This document shows positions 31,703 through 37,234 of a stretch of 39,022 nucleotides of DNA, in pieces. Numbering within the stretch: position 1 is the stretch's first letter; every line of letters begins with the position of its first letter. The position numbers were made by a program, and so were the translations under genes. The stretch covers positions 1 through 39,022 of the IMG/VR virus record IMGVR_UViG_3300028595_000006. One strand, written 5' to 3'. The notes under the pieces are model-generated. The model saw only the letters and a list, made by a program, of their open reading frames with translations. It was not told where the DNA came from and made no database searches. Origin of the DNA: a virus.

Positions 31703-31960
31703 GAGGAGGTATGACACGGATGCCATACCCACTATGACAGGTATGTCATACCCACTGTGTCTAGTAGACACTAAGCTTAGTGTGTGAGGGACACTAAGGA
31801 TGGTGTTGGCAGGACACGAAGGTTAGTGTGGATGGTACACGAAGTGCGAACAATCCTTCGCGCCCACTGCGAACAATCCTTCGCACCACGACATTGCCGT
31901 CATGCCCCCCTGACAAGCCCGTCATGCCTCGCAAGCGTTGCGTGGTTGCTCGGCTTTCCG
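31703..31960. repeat. Series of different tandem dyads at 22-23 bp spacing
   Basis: Four families in a row. (a) ATGACA-ATG-CATACCCACT, 23-base copies at 31711 and 31734. (b) GTGTCTA-G-TAGACAC (31757-31771), the 16-bp palindrome ACACTAAGCTTAGTGT (31768-31783), and repeats starting GACAC at 31767, 31790 and 31813, then a weaker one near 31835. (c) TGCGAACAATCCTTCGC at 31845 and 31868, a GCGAA/TTCGC dyad. (d) GTCATGCC at 31899 and 31921. The constant spacing of about two helical turns suggests proteins binding one face of the DNA. Confidence 0.65.
31711..31787 (+). other. Two tiny overlapping open frames after a perfect ribosome site
   Basis: GGGAGGAGGT (31701-31710) directly precedes ATG 31711 (8 codons, stop 31735-31737), which overlaps ATG 31734 (17 codons, stop 31785-31787). 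Both begin with the same pattern (M-T-x-M-x-Y-P-L) because of the 23-base repeat. The ribosome site is too close to the first ATG to be ideal. Possible leader peptides or a by-product of the repeat. Confidence 0.3.
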
Positions 31961-31974
31961 CCCTGCATAGAACG

Positions 31975-32017
31975 TGCCAGCACAGAGGTTAAACAGGATT
32001 GAACGTTCGTGCTGGCA
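31975..32017. repeat. Inverted repeat TGCCAGCAC / GTGCTGGCA
   Basis: Perfect 9-bp arms (31975-31983 and 32009-32017) with a 25-base spacer that ends in the palindrome GAACGTTC (32001-32008). The arms contain the GTGCCA/TGGCA hexamers of the neighbouring arrays. Non-coding. Confidence 0.5.
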
Positions 32018-32029
32018 TGCCTTTTGAGA

Positions 32030-32047
32030 ACGCAAGATCCGTGCCAA
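32030..32047 (-). promoter_or_regulatory. Isolated sigma-54-like element, leftward
   Basis: On the minus strand TTGGCACGGATCTTGCG: GG at 32045-32044 and GC at 32033-32032 with 10 bases between, a full match to the -24/-12 pattern. It lies just downstream of the terminator of the small leftward gene pair and points toward the leftward operon. Confidence 0.5.
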
Positions 32048-32057
32048 TGGCAGACGC

Positions 32058-32096
32058 AGAAAAGCCCCGAGAGCTTGGTGGGCTCATCGGGGCTCG
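32058..32096 (-). terminator. Intrinsic terminator for the small leftward gene pair
   Basis: On the minus strand AGCCCCGA (32094-32087) pairs with TCGGGGCT (32070-32063) and is followed by TTTTC. It begins 8 bases after the stop codon of the 58-residue gene (stop 32104-32102). The 17-base segment 32085-32101 is repeated at 32160-32176 inside that gene. Confidence 0.65.
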
Positions 32097-32101
32097 TGTG
32101 G

Positions 32102-32278
32102 CTAGAGCTGCTTCACCCACATGCCGTCGGGCCACGGCGGGTACTTGCTGCCCTGCCGCCATCGGGGCTCGTGTGGGCCCATTCCGGCCTCATAGGGCGG
32201 GCGCAGGCCAGCGAGCACCAGGTCCTCGGCCGACTCGACGAAGATCCTCTCCCACTGCGCCGGGGTTGGGTCGCTCAT
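32102..32278 (-). CDS. Hypothetical 58-residue protein
   Basis: ATG 32278 overlaps the stop of the upstream membrane peptide gene (ATGA). Sequence starts MSDPTPAQWERIFVESAEDL and is rich in Trp, Pro and Arg toward the end (EPRWRQGSKYPPWPDGMW). It is isolated in the control region, transcribed leftward, with its own terminator. This could be a regulatory or immunity-type gene, but nothing in the sequence shows which. Confidence 0.6.
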   Translation of the reverse strand: MSDPTPAQWERIFVESAEDLVLAGLRPPYEAGMGPHEPRWRQGSKYPPWPDGMWVKQL

Positions 32279-32346
32279 CGGATGACCCCCCACGCGCTCA
32301 TCGAGACCAGAACCAGAGAAACCGTCGGGATTAGCAGTGCGATCAT
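32275..32346 (-). CDS. 23-residue predicted membrane peptide
   Basis: ATG 32346 to TGA 32277-32275, overlapping the next ATG. The peptide is a single hydrophobic helix (MIALLIPTVSLVLVSMSAWG) with a basic end. No clear ribosome site; a sigma-54-like element 14-27 bases upstream would give a nearly leaderless mRNA. The stop-start overlap supports it. Confidence 0.45.
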   Translation of the reverse strand: MIALLIPTVSLVLVSMSAWGVIR

Positions 32347-32701
32347 GCCTAGGGGATATGCGATTACCGTGCCACGCTCCCAGCGCCCCTCTGGCCTGCT
32401 CGAGGTCTAGCCCCCAGCTCAGCCCGTCCTAGCCTCGAGCCTCGCTCCTGCAGCCTCCTAGGCGCTCCTGCGTGGCTGCTGCGGCTGCCCCTCGAGCTGG
32501 CTCCGTTGCTCGAGTAGGCCTCGAGAGGCTATGCAAAGCTTGCGGTCCCATGATCTGCACGCCATAGCAGGGAACCAGGCTTTTCTCGCTAGATCGGGCT
32601 CCGAGTCCCGCCAGCCATGACACGCATGTCGCGATCGGCCGTTTCGAGGGGCCTCGAAACCAGTGTATGCGGCTGGCACGCGGCGTGCACCTACCCTCGC
32701 C
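32347..32701. other. Non-coding interval with CTCGAG cluster and short palindromes
   Basis: No convincing gene on either strand. Five copies of CTCGAG occur within 126 bp (32399, 32434, 32490, 32508, 32519). A perfect inverted repeat GTTTCGAGG-GG-CCTCGAAAC lies at 32641-32660. A dyad of the TGGCAC-N5-GTGC type lies at 32674-32690. A weak sigma-70-like match may exist near 32505-32535 but I do not rely on it. Confidence 0.5.
32358..32375 (-). promoter_or_regulatory. Sigma-54-like element upstream of the small leftward gene pair
   Basis: Minus strand TGGCACGGTAATCGCAT: GG 32373-32372 and GC 32361-32360, 10 bases apart, with one mismatch in the -12 block (TCGC for TTGC). The predicted start would be about two bases before ATG 32346. 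Confidence 0.4.
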
Positions 32702-32911
32702 GTGACCCGACCGCTCCCCCCAGGTATCGCGCTGGTCGTCGACGGCCCCTTCGGGCCGATCGAATTCCCAGCGCTGCCGCAGGCGGCGCTAGAGGTCCTC
32801 TCGGCCCGCCAGGGCCGCGGTGCCGCGACGAACGCGGCGTCTCCTGCCGGAATCCGGCACGAGTCTGCCCGCCAGAGTGCGGCCAGCTCGCGTCGGCCGG
32901 CACAGTTTTGA
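32702..32911 (+). CDS. Possible first gene of the rightward unit
   Basis: 69 residues from GTG 32702; GTG 32663 further upstream is an alternative. The sequence has a plausible folded core (IALVVDGPFGPIEFPALPQAALEVLSAR) and an Arg/Ser-rich end. The stop is 8 bases before the next ATG, inside its GAGGTG ribosome site. No ribosome site of its own is clear. Uncertain. Confidence 0.35.
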   Translation: MTRPLPPGIALVVDGPFGPIEFPALPQAALEVLSARQGRGAATNAASPAGIRHESARQSAASSRRPAQF

Positions 32912-32919
32912 GGTGACTC

Positions 32920-33123
32920 ATGTACGTAGTGAATGTTTGGTTCGGTGCCCGCCCAACGGCGGGCGTGAGCGAGAAGTTCGAGAGCGCCCAAGAGGCGCTA
33001 GAATTCGGCGAGGCATACGATGATTGCGATGCCATCGTCGCAGTCTTTGGGCCAGGCCTAGGCGAGACGATGGTCCGACGGCCTGTGCCGGGGGGCGACG
33101 ACCTCTTTTGGTCATGGTCCTAG
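32920..33123 (+). CDS. Hypothetical protein
   Basis: 67 residues with GAGGTGACTC before ATG 32920. Opens with a beta-like segment (MYVVNVWFGARPTAGVSEKF) and ends in GGDDLFWSWS. Small early-region phage protein, no family recognised. Followed by the second sigma-54-like array. Confidence 0.6.
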   Translation: MYVVNVWFGARPTAGVSEKFESAQEALEFGEAYDDCDAIVAVFGPGLGETMVRRPVPGGDDLFWSWS

Positions 33124-33138
33124 CCCCCCCCCTCCACT

Positions 33139-33214
33139 CCGGCACGGATCTTGCCATTGCAGGATCCGTGCCAACCCGTTGGCACACTCCTTGCCCATGC
33201 AGGATCCGTGCCAA
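33139..33214. repeat. Second array of sigma-54-like elements on both strands
   Basis: Four elements with GG and GC 10 bases apart: plus GG 33141/GC 33153 (GGCACGGATCTTGC); minus CC 33171-33172 with GC 33159-33160; plus GG 33181/GC 33193 (TTGGCACACTCCTTGC); minus CC 33211-33212 with GC 33199-33200. The period is 40. The rightward elements would serve the gene at 33315. Confidence 0.65.
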
Positions 33215-33215
33215 C

Positions 33216-33261
33216 CAGCTGGCGGTCCGGCCGCCTGCCCGGTTCGACTCCGGGCCAGCGG
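33216..33261 (+). other. tRNA-like minihelix A (acceptor stem plus T arm)
   Basis: A perfect T arm: CCCGG, loop TTCGACT, CCGGG (33238-33254). It is flanked by CAGCTGG (33216-33222) and CCAGCGG (33255-33261), which pair at 6 of 7 positions as an acceptor stem. The 15 bases between (33223-33237) can form only a small CGG/CCG hairpin in place of D and anticodon arms. No CCA and no anticodon. Same design as 35680-35726. Confidence 0.5.
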
Positions 33262-33265
33262 ACTA

Positions 33266-33308
33266 TTGGAAGGGAAGCCCTTTGGAAGGAAGCCCTTTGG
33301 AAGGAAGG
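33266..33308 (+). repeat. Three tandem Shine-Dalgarno-like repeats
   Basis: TTGGAAGG(G)AAGCCC at 33266-33280, TTTGGAAGGAAGCCC at 33281-33295 and TTTGGAAGGAAGG at 33296-33308, period 15. The last copy is at the right distance from ATG 33315. Confidence 0.6.
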
Positions 33309-33314
33309 ATGATC

Positions 33315-33731
33315 ATGTCAACTACGGATGAGATTCTCGTGAAACCCGCCCGGGCCGCCGCGCGCGACGCGCTGGCCAATATCTTCAAACCGGTGCGTCC
33401 GACGGGCGATGAGCTCGAACGAGCACTCGCGATAATAGACCAAGATTACCAGGCGGACGTTCGCGCCGTCGTAATCGACGCCCTGGAAGCAGTCGAACGT
33501 GGAGAGATAACGGGCCGTGAGGGTCTCGATGAGTGGCTCTCCCGGGAGATCGAAGATCACGGCCGCATAATCTGTATGCGGCAAGCGAAGCTCGGCCTGT
33601 TTTGCTCGAGCAACGAGGATGCGGCAGACGACGTCGGGGGCGTTTCCGACGTCTCGGAACGCATGTTTTGGGCATTCCGAGCCGACATAGAAGAGCGCCT
33701 GGAGCACTTCAACCTTTTCGGAGACGAGTGA
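33315..33731 (+). CDS. Acidic helical hypothetical protein
   Basis: 138 residues. ATG 33315 is six bases after GGAAGG; the in-frame ATG at 33309 would touch it. Helical sequence (ELERALAIIDQDYQADVRAVVI, ISREIEDHGR-like) with acidic stretches (NEDAADDVGGVSDVSERM) and an acidic C-terminus. Acidic early phage proteins sometimes bind host enzymes, but no such function can be read here. The long structured leader (tRNA-like minihelix, sigma-54-like elements, triplicated ribosome site) suggests tight control. Confidence 0.65.
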   Translation: MSTTDEILVKPARAAARDALANIFKPVRPTGDELERALAIIDQDYQADVRAVVIDALEAVERGEITGREGLDEWLSREIEDHGRIICMRQAKLGLFCSSNEDAADDVGGVSDVSERMFWAFRADIEERLEHFNLFGDE

Positions 33732-33732
33732 G

Positions 33733-34215
33733 ATGCTGCAGACCTATTCGCAATTCCGCCCTACCTCGCTCGATGCCCGAGGACTCGGGCTTGAAGATCA
33801 GCAAGACTGGCTGGTCGCGCCAGTCGTCAGGACACCGAACCTCGACGAGGACCCCCTCACGGTCGCCAACTGGCGAGCAATCCTGGAAGCGATAGAGGAG
33901 CTGGAAGGGGACCACGACGTTCACTACTTCGGCCATTGGGCCACGCCGTTCGAGGTCATCCTCGTCGAGCCAAACACGCCGGCCGCCGAATGGCTGGAAA
34001 AGTGCGCCGACGCGCTCGAGGACTACCCTGTAGTCTGCGAGCACACGCTCTGCGTCGTGGAAGATGAGATGGCCGAAAGAGCGTGGAGACAGCTCGACAA
34101 CGAGGAACGGCGAGCGCTTCTCCGCGAAGCGGGCCTATCGCAGGCCAAGTACCGGTGCGTATTCCCGCCGTCGGACGATCAAGGTCGCATTCAGCAGCGG
34201 CTGCTCGGAAGGTAA
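33733..34215 (+). CDS. Conserved-looking phage protein
   Basis: 160 residues. Motif HYFGHWATPFEVILVEPNTP followed by ALEDYPVVCEHTLCVVEDEM and a charged helix ERAWRQLDNEERRALLREAG. I recall similar small phage proteins with an HW-type motif and a YPV segment, always without a known function. It starts one base after the previous stop. Confidence 0.65.
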   Translation: MLQTYSQFRPTSLDARGLGLEDQQDWLVAPVVRTPNLDEDPLTVANWRAILEAIEELEGDHDVHYFGHWATPFEVILVEPNTPAAEWLEKCADALEDYPVVCEHTLCVVEDEMAERAWRQLDNEERRALLREAGLSQAKYRCVFPPSDDQGRIQQRLLGR

Positions 34216-34219
34216 TCAT

Positions 34220-34537
34220 ATGGTCTACAGCGAAAACGAAGCGATCGTCGGTTCACGAGACACAGCAATGGCCGGAGATGACGGCCGGGCCGAAGCGGGC
34301 CACTTCGGCACAGCCTTTGCCGGGAGGCTAGGCCAAGCTGTCGCAAAGGACTACGGCCTAGCGTTCGCGGGGCCACACGGGAGCGCGATGGCTGGCGACG
34401 ATGGGGTCGTTGCAATCGAGTGGTTCGACGGCTCCCGCCGACGGCTGGCCGTCGGGTACGTGGGCGAAGACGGAATCCAACCGGACACGATGTATGTGGT
34501 TAGGGACGGCAAGCTTGTTAGGAGCAGCGGAACATGA
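34220..34537 (+). CDS. Short octapeptide-repeat protein related to the C-terminal part of the map-end gene
   Basis: 105 residues from ATG 34220, preceded by GGAAGGTAATC. About seven degenerate octads (SRDTAMAGDDGRAEAGHFGT, KDYGLAFAGPHG) are followed by the same cap as in the gene that crosses the map ends: VAIEWFDGSRRRLAVGYVGE and PDTMYVVRDGKLV. It lacks the N-terminal DUF7666-like domain. It looks like a duplicated and diverged repeat-plus-cap unit. Its stop overlaps the next start. Confidence 0.75.
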   Translation: MVYSENEAIVGSRDTAMAGDDGRAEAGHFGTAFAGRLGQAVAKDYGLAFAGPHGSAMAGDDGVVAIEWFDGSRRRLAVGYVGEDGIQPDTMYVVRDGKLVRSSGT

Positions 34538-35061
34538 ACGACGTAGCTGAGACAATCGAGAGCTTCCTTTCAACCTGGGATCGAACTGGGTGGATGCACG
34601 AACACGGTTCGTGGGCGTCCGAGGAGTGGGGCGACGCTCGCGACGAGTACAACGCCCGGGCCGACGCTCTGGACAGGGCGATCAAGTCGCTCAACGCAAG
34701 GTATATCCCTTGCAGTTACAATCCAGACGTTTCGCGCATTGCCAGTCTCGTGCAAGACGTGACCGATGCGATGGCAGAGCTTCAGGAGGCGGCCGAAGCC
34801 TTGCACGGCCAAGTTACGGAAGAAAACGACTACGTCACAGAGGGGACGATTGACCCCGACTGCGTTGCAGACATGGCCGTCCCGATCCCGGCAATGTGCC
34901 GCTGGAACGGCTGGGATTGCATAGAAGGCTGGGCGGCCTACCGCGTAGGGACCGCACTTTACTGCCGCTGGTCCCGCGTTGCCGTCGGCCACCGACGAGA
35001 CCGAGACCTATGGGTGCTCGTTGACGGCCGATTCTTTGCCGAGGAAGGAGGCGAGTCATGA
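34534..35061 (+). CDS. Hypothetical protein
   Basis: 175 residues (ATGA overlap). Helical N-terminal half (IESFLSTWDRTGWMHEHG, DEYNARADALDRAIKSLN), then a C-terminal beta-like part (WAAYRVGTALYCRWSRVAVG, DLWVLVDGRFF). No family recognised. Coupled to the genes on both sides. Confidence 0.6.
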   Translation: MNDVAETIESFLSTWDRTGWMHEHGSWASEEWGDARDEYNARADALDRAIKSLNARYIPCSYNPDVSRIASLVQDVTDAMAELQEAAEALHGQVTEENDYVTEGTIDPDCVADMAVPIPAMCRWNGWDCIEGWAAYRVGTALYCRWSRVAVGHRRDRDLWVLVDGRFFAEEGGES

Positions 35062-35390
35062 TTGATGTGGCCGAGATCACCGAGCTTCTCTCCGAGCTTC
35101 AACGGTCGGAGAACTTCCAGCCCGCATACCTAGGCAATGACCTGGGCGATGAGCACAGCCTAGAAGTCACGGTCGCAACGACCGACGGAGAGTCCTGGGT
35201 TTACCAGACTGGGGACAATTCGTTCTTCGGGCCCTGCTACTTCCACCCGTTCTGGGCAGTTGTATGGCTTCACTCCGACAGCGACCCTGCCGAGCTTGCG
35301 GCAGATCTCGTGCAAGAGCTTGACGATCTGGTTGAGGAAGATCGCTATCTGAATGGGGAGTCCTCCGCCGAGGAAGGGGACGAATCATGA
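35058..35390 (+). CDS. Hypothetical acidic protein
   Basis: 110 residues (ATGA overlap). Contains LEVTVATTDGESWVYQTGDN, SFFGPCYFHPFWAVVWLHSD and an acidic C-terminal tail (ELDDLVEEDRYLNGESSAEE). No family recognised. Part of a run of closely coupled small genes (34220-35674). Confidence 0.6.
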   Translation: MIDVAEITELLSELQRSENFQPAYLGNDLGDEHSLEVTVATTDGESWVYQTGDNSFFGPCYFHPFWAVVWLHSDSDPAELAADLVQELDDLVEEDRYLNGESSAEEGDES

Positions 35391-35674
35391 ATGACACAAC
35401 CCGTGGCCACTTGGCCGACCTAGCGGAGAAGGAGAAGCATCTTCGCACGGTCGGCCGCTTCGACGAAGCTGCGTTGATGAACGGCGCCGCGGAAGAGTAC
35501 GCCCGAACGGAAGCCCCACTCTGGGAGTGCCAGGCTTTCGGGCAAGGCATGCCTCGCCATAGGTGCGAGTGCGGTGCAGAGATCGAACCGCTCGCGCCGT
35601 CACTCTGCAACCGTTGCTGGTACTTCAAACGCCAGGAAGCGCTTCGGTTGTACGGCAAAGCGTGTGGCAGGTGA
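35387..35674 (+). CDS. Zinc-ribbon-like hypothetical protein
   Basis: 95 residues (ATGA overlap). The C-terminal half has CECGAEIEPLAPSLCNRCWYF, a C-x-C...C-x-x-C pattern suggesting a single zinc ribbon or knuckle. The N-terminus is a charged helix (RGHLADLAEKEKHLRTVG). The stop is six bases before tRNA-like minihelix B. Confidence 0.6.
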   Translation: MNDTTRGHLADLAEKEKHLRTVGRFDEAALMNGAAEEYARTEAPLWECQAFGQGMPRHRCECGAEIEPLAPSLCNRCWYFKRQEALRLYGKACGR

Positions 35675-35679
35675 CCGCT

Positions 35680-35726
35680 TCCCTCGGCCGGTCGGCGGCC
35701 CACTGGGTTCGACTCCCAGCGAGGGA
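35680..35726 (+). other. tRNA-like minihelix B (acceptor stem plus T arm)
   Basis: TCCCTCG (35680-35686) and CGAGGGA (35720-35726) pair perfectly as a 7-bp acceptor stem. The T arm CTGGG, TTCGACT, CCCAG (35703-35719) is perfect. The 16 bases between (35687-35702, GCCGGTCGGCGGCCCA) can form a GCCG/CGGC mini-hairpin where D and anticodon arms would be. No CCA follows. It occupies the leader of the gene at 35759. Confidence 0.6.
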
Positions 35727-35727
35727 C

Positions 35728-35744
35728 TGGCACAATCTGTGCCT
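35728..35744. promoter_or_regulatory. TGGCAC-N5-GTGCC dyad in the leader of 35759
   Basis: TGGCAC-AATCT-GTGCCT, directly after minihelix B and before the GGAAGGAAG ribosome site. GG and GC are 10 bases apart, so it also fits the -24/-12 spacing with GTGC for TTGC. Confidence 0.45.
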
Positions 35745-35758
35745 TGGAAGGAAGATCA

Positions 35759-36232
35759 ATGAACTACAGCAAGCTACAAGCTGCACTCGCCCATGCCGCC
35801 GATCGTCGCGACCGCGCAACTCTGCACCAGAATGCCGCGCGAAACGCGGAGGCGGACGCGCTAGATGCGCTTCTGGAGCTACTCGCGCCGCGGCTCTCGA
35901 CGGTCGCGAAGCCAATCCTAAGCGCAAAGTCGGGCCAGTACAAAGGGATTCCCCTGCGTTTGAATAGGCTATTCGTTGCCATTGCCGAGCATCACAACTC
36001 CAGGCTTCCGATATTCTTGGAGGTCACCTATTCCGGTGCTGCGCTTATCCGGTCCTCCCGAGAGGTAGTGGAAGACTGGCCTGCCGCCAGAAACGTGGAA
36101 GGCGTCGCCAAAACGATTCTAGAATTCCTGGTGAAGGAGGGCGACGAAGCCGCGGGAGAGTACGAGGAAGCCATGAGGGAGATTGCGCGCGCCGAGTCGG
36201 CGCTTAGGGCAATTCGCGAGGCGAAGGAGTGA
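35759..36232 (+). CDS. Hypothetical helical protein
   Basis: 157 residues. ATG 35759 has TTGGAAGGAAG six bases upstream, as in the leader of 33315. Ala-rich helices at the N-terminus (LQAALAHAADRRDRATLHQN) and a central beta-like segment (LPIFLEVTYSGAALIRSS). The C-terminus is charged and helical (EAMREIARAESALRAIREAK). No family recognised. Confidence 0.65.
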   Translation: MNYSKLQAALAHAADRRDRATLHQNAARNAEADALDALLELLAPRLSTVAKPILSAKSGQYKGIPLRLNRLFVAIAEHHNSRLPIFLEVTYSGAALIRSSREVVEDWPAARNVEGVAKTILEFLVKEGDEAAGEYEEAMREIARAESALRAIREAKE

Positions 36233-36522
36233 CCGCGATGACCGACTGGCCGGAGAAGGACGAGATCATCGTCACAACCTGCAATATCCGCGCGGTGTTC
36301 GACCGTCGCGGGCAGCTTCAGGCGCTCGAGCGTCGCTGGATTGACATGAAGGCGAATGAGGGGGCCAACGCTGGCCTCGCGTTGGAGGACCTCCTCATGC
36401 CTGACCTGGCCGAGAACCTCAAGGACGTTGAGGGCCGGCTAAGCGATGGCAGCTTTGATCACAACGACCTGGAAGTCGATGAATACGACTACCGGGAAAG
36501 CTTGGGAGCGAGAGTATGGTGA
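36229..36522 (+). CDS. Hypothetical protein
   Basis: 97 residues from GTG 36229 (GTGA overlap); ATG 36238 is an alternative. Contains IIVTTCNIRAVFDRRGQLQA and an acidic C-terminal part (DGSFDHNDLEVDEYDYRE). No family recognised. Confidence 0.55.
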   Translation: MTAMTDWPEKDEIIVTTCNIRAVFDRRGQLQALERRWIDMKANEGANAGLALEDLLMPDLAENLKDVEGRLSDGSFDHNDLEVDEYDYRESLGARVW

Positions 36523-36848
36523 ACGACTTCCCTGTGCCAGACTGGGCCATGGCACATACCGCGCGCGGGGCACTCCTTCGCACTGCGTCCCCGTTCCTCG
36601 AGCACCGAGGGCAGCGCGTCGATGTTCGGAGTGCCGTGCGTCGGTTCGCTGCCTTCGTTGGAAGGCCGTGCGCCTCCCGGTTCCGTAAGCCTCTCGGGCA
36701 CCGAGCTGCCCGTGGGGCTTGGGAGCTGCAAATGCTGGCTGGTGATCTAGCCGACCCGCAGGGCGACTGCCTAGCAGCTCGCCTGGAAGGGGAGCGCTTG
36801 GAAGTGGCCCGTCAAGATCGGGCCTTTGAAAGGATGATCGGAAGATGA
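36516..36848 (+). CDS. Hypothetical basic protein
   Basis: 110 residues; the start overlaps the preceding gene by 7 bases and the stop overlaps the next ATG. Arg-rich (RGQRVDVRSAVRRFAAFVGR), with a helical C-terminus (LEGERLEVARQDRAFERMIG). Amino-acid use is less typical than that of its neighbours, so it is a weaker call. Confidence 0.5.
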   Translation: MVNDFPVPDWAMAHTARGALLRTASPFLEHRGQRVDVRSAVRRFAAFVGRPCASRFRKPLGHRAARGAWELQMLAGDLADPQGDCLAARLEGERLEVARQDRAFERMIGR

Positions 36849-37234
36849 GTCTCACGAATGAAAGCGAAGTGGAGGTCTATCCTGTCCTCGGGAGGACTCT
36901 AACCAAGGTTACTGGAGCAGAGAAGTATTCGGAAGTCGTTTCCTTTGAGTTCTCCGACGGCTCTCGTTGGAAGATGTACCACCGCCAGGACTGCTGTGAG
37001 CGAGTGAGCCTCGAAAGCGTGGACGGCGACGTGGAGGACCTACTCAATGTACCACTGCTAATCGCCGAACGGGTTTGGAAAAGCGAGCCTATCGTCGACC
37101 ACCACTTTGACGACAGTAGCACGTGGACGTTCATCAAGTTCGCGACCCGGAAGGGACACGTGACCTTCCGGTGGTACGGCGTTTCTAACGGGTGTTACTG
37201 CGAAACGGCAGACTTCGAGGAAGCCGATGGATGA
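36845..37234 (+). CDS. DUF7448-like phage protein
   Basis: 129 residues (ATGA overlap). Shows the ordered blocks I associate with the DUF7448 family: FSDGSRWKMYHRQDCCERVSLESVDGDVEDL (two parts), IAERV, then SSTWTFIKFATRKGHVTFRWYGVSNGCYCETADF. The name is from memory. Biochemical role unknown; the family is common in phage accessory genes. Overlaps the replication-initiator gene by 8 bases. Confidence 0.7.
   Translation: MSLTNESEVEVYPVLGRTLTKVTGAEKYSEVVSFEFSDGSRWKMYHRQDCCERVSLESVDGDVEDLLNVPLLIAERVWKSEPIVDHHFDDSSTWTFIKFATRKGHVTFRWYGVSNGCYCETADFEEADG

Noticed and set aside
31784-32002. 72-codon open frame on the plus strand
   Set aside because: It runs through the dyad series, has no ribosome site, and its sequence is rich in Cys/His/Pro as expected from repeats rather than a protein.
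31999-32410. Two longer plus-strand open frames
   Set aside because: They cross the terminator and the minus-strand gene pair; the minus-strand frames have coupling and protein-like sequence.
33216-33261. Normal tRNA gene
   Set aside because: A T arm and acceptor stem are present but there is no room for D and anticodon arms; no upstream segment completes a cloverleaf.
35680-35726. attP core derived from a tRNA 3' end
   Set aside because: No integrase or excisionase gene is recognised, there are two different copies, and the 5' acceptor strand is also present, which attP cores do not need.
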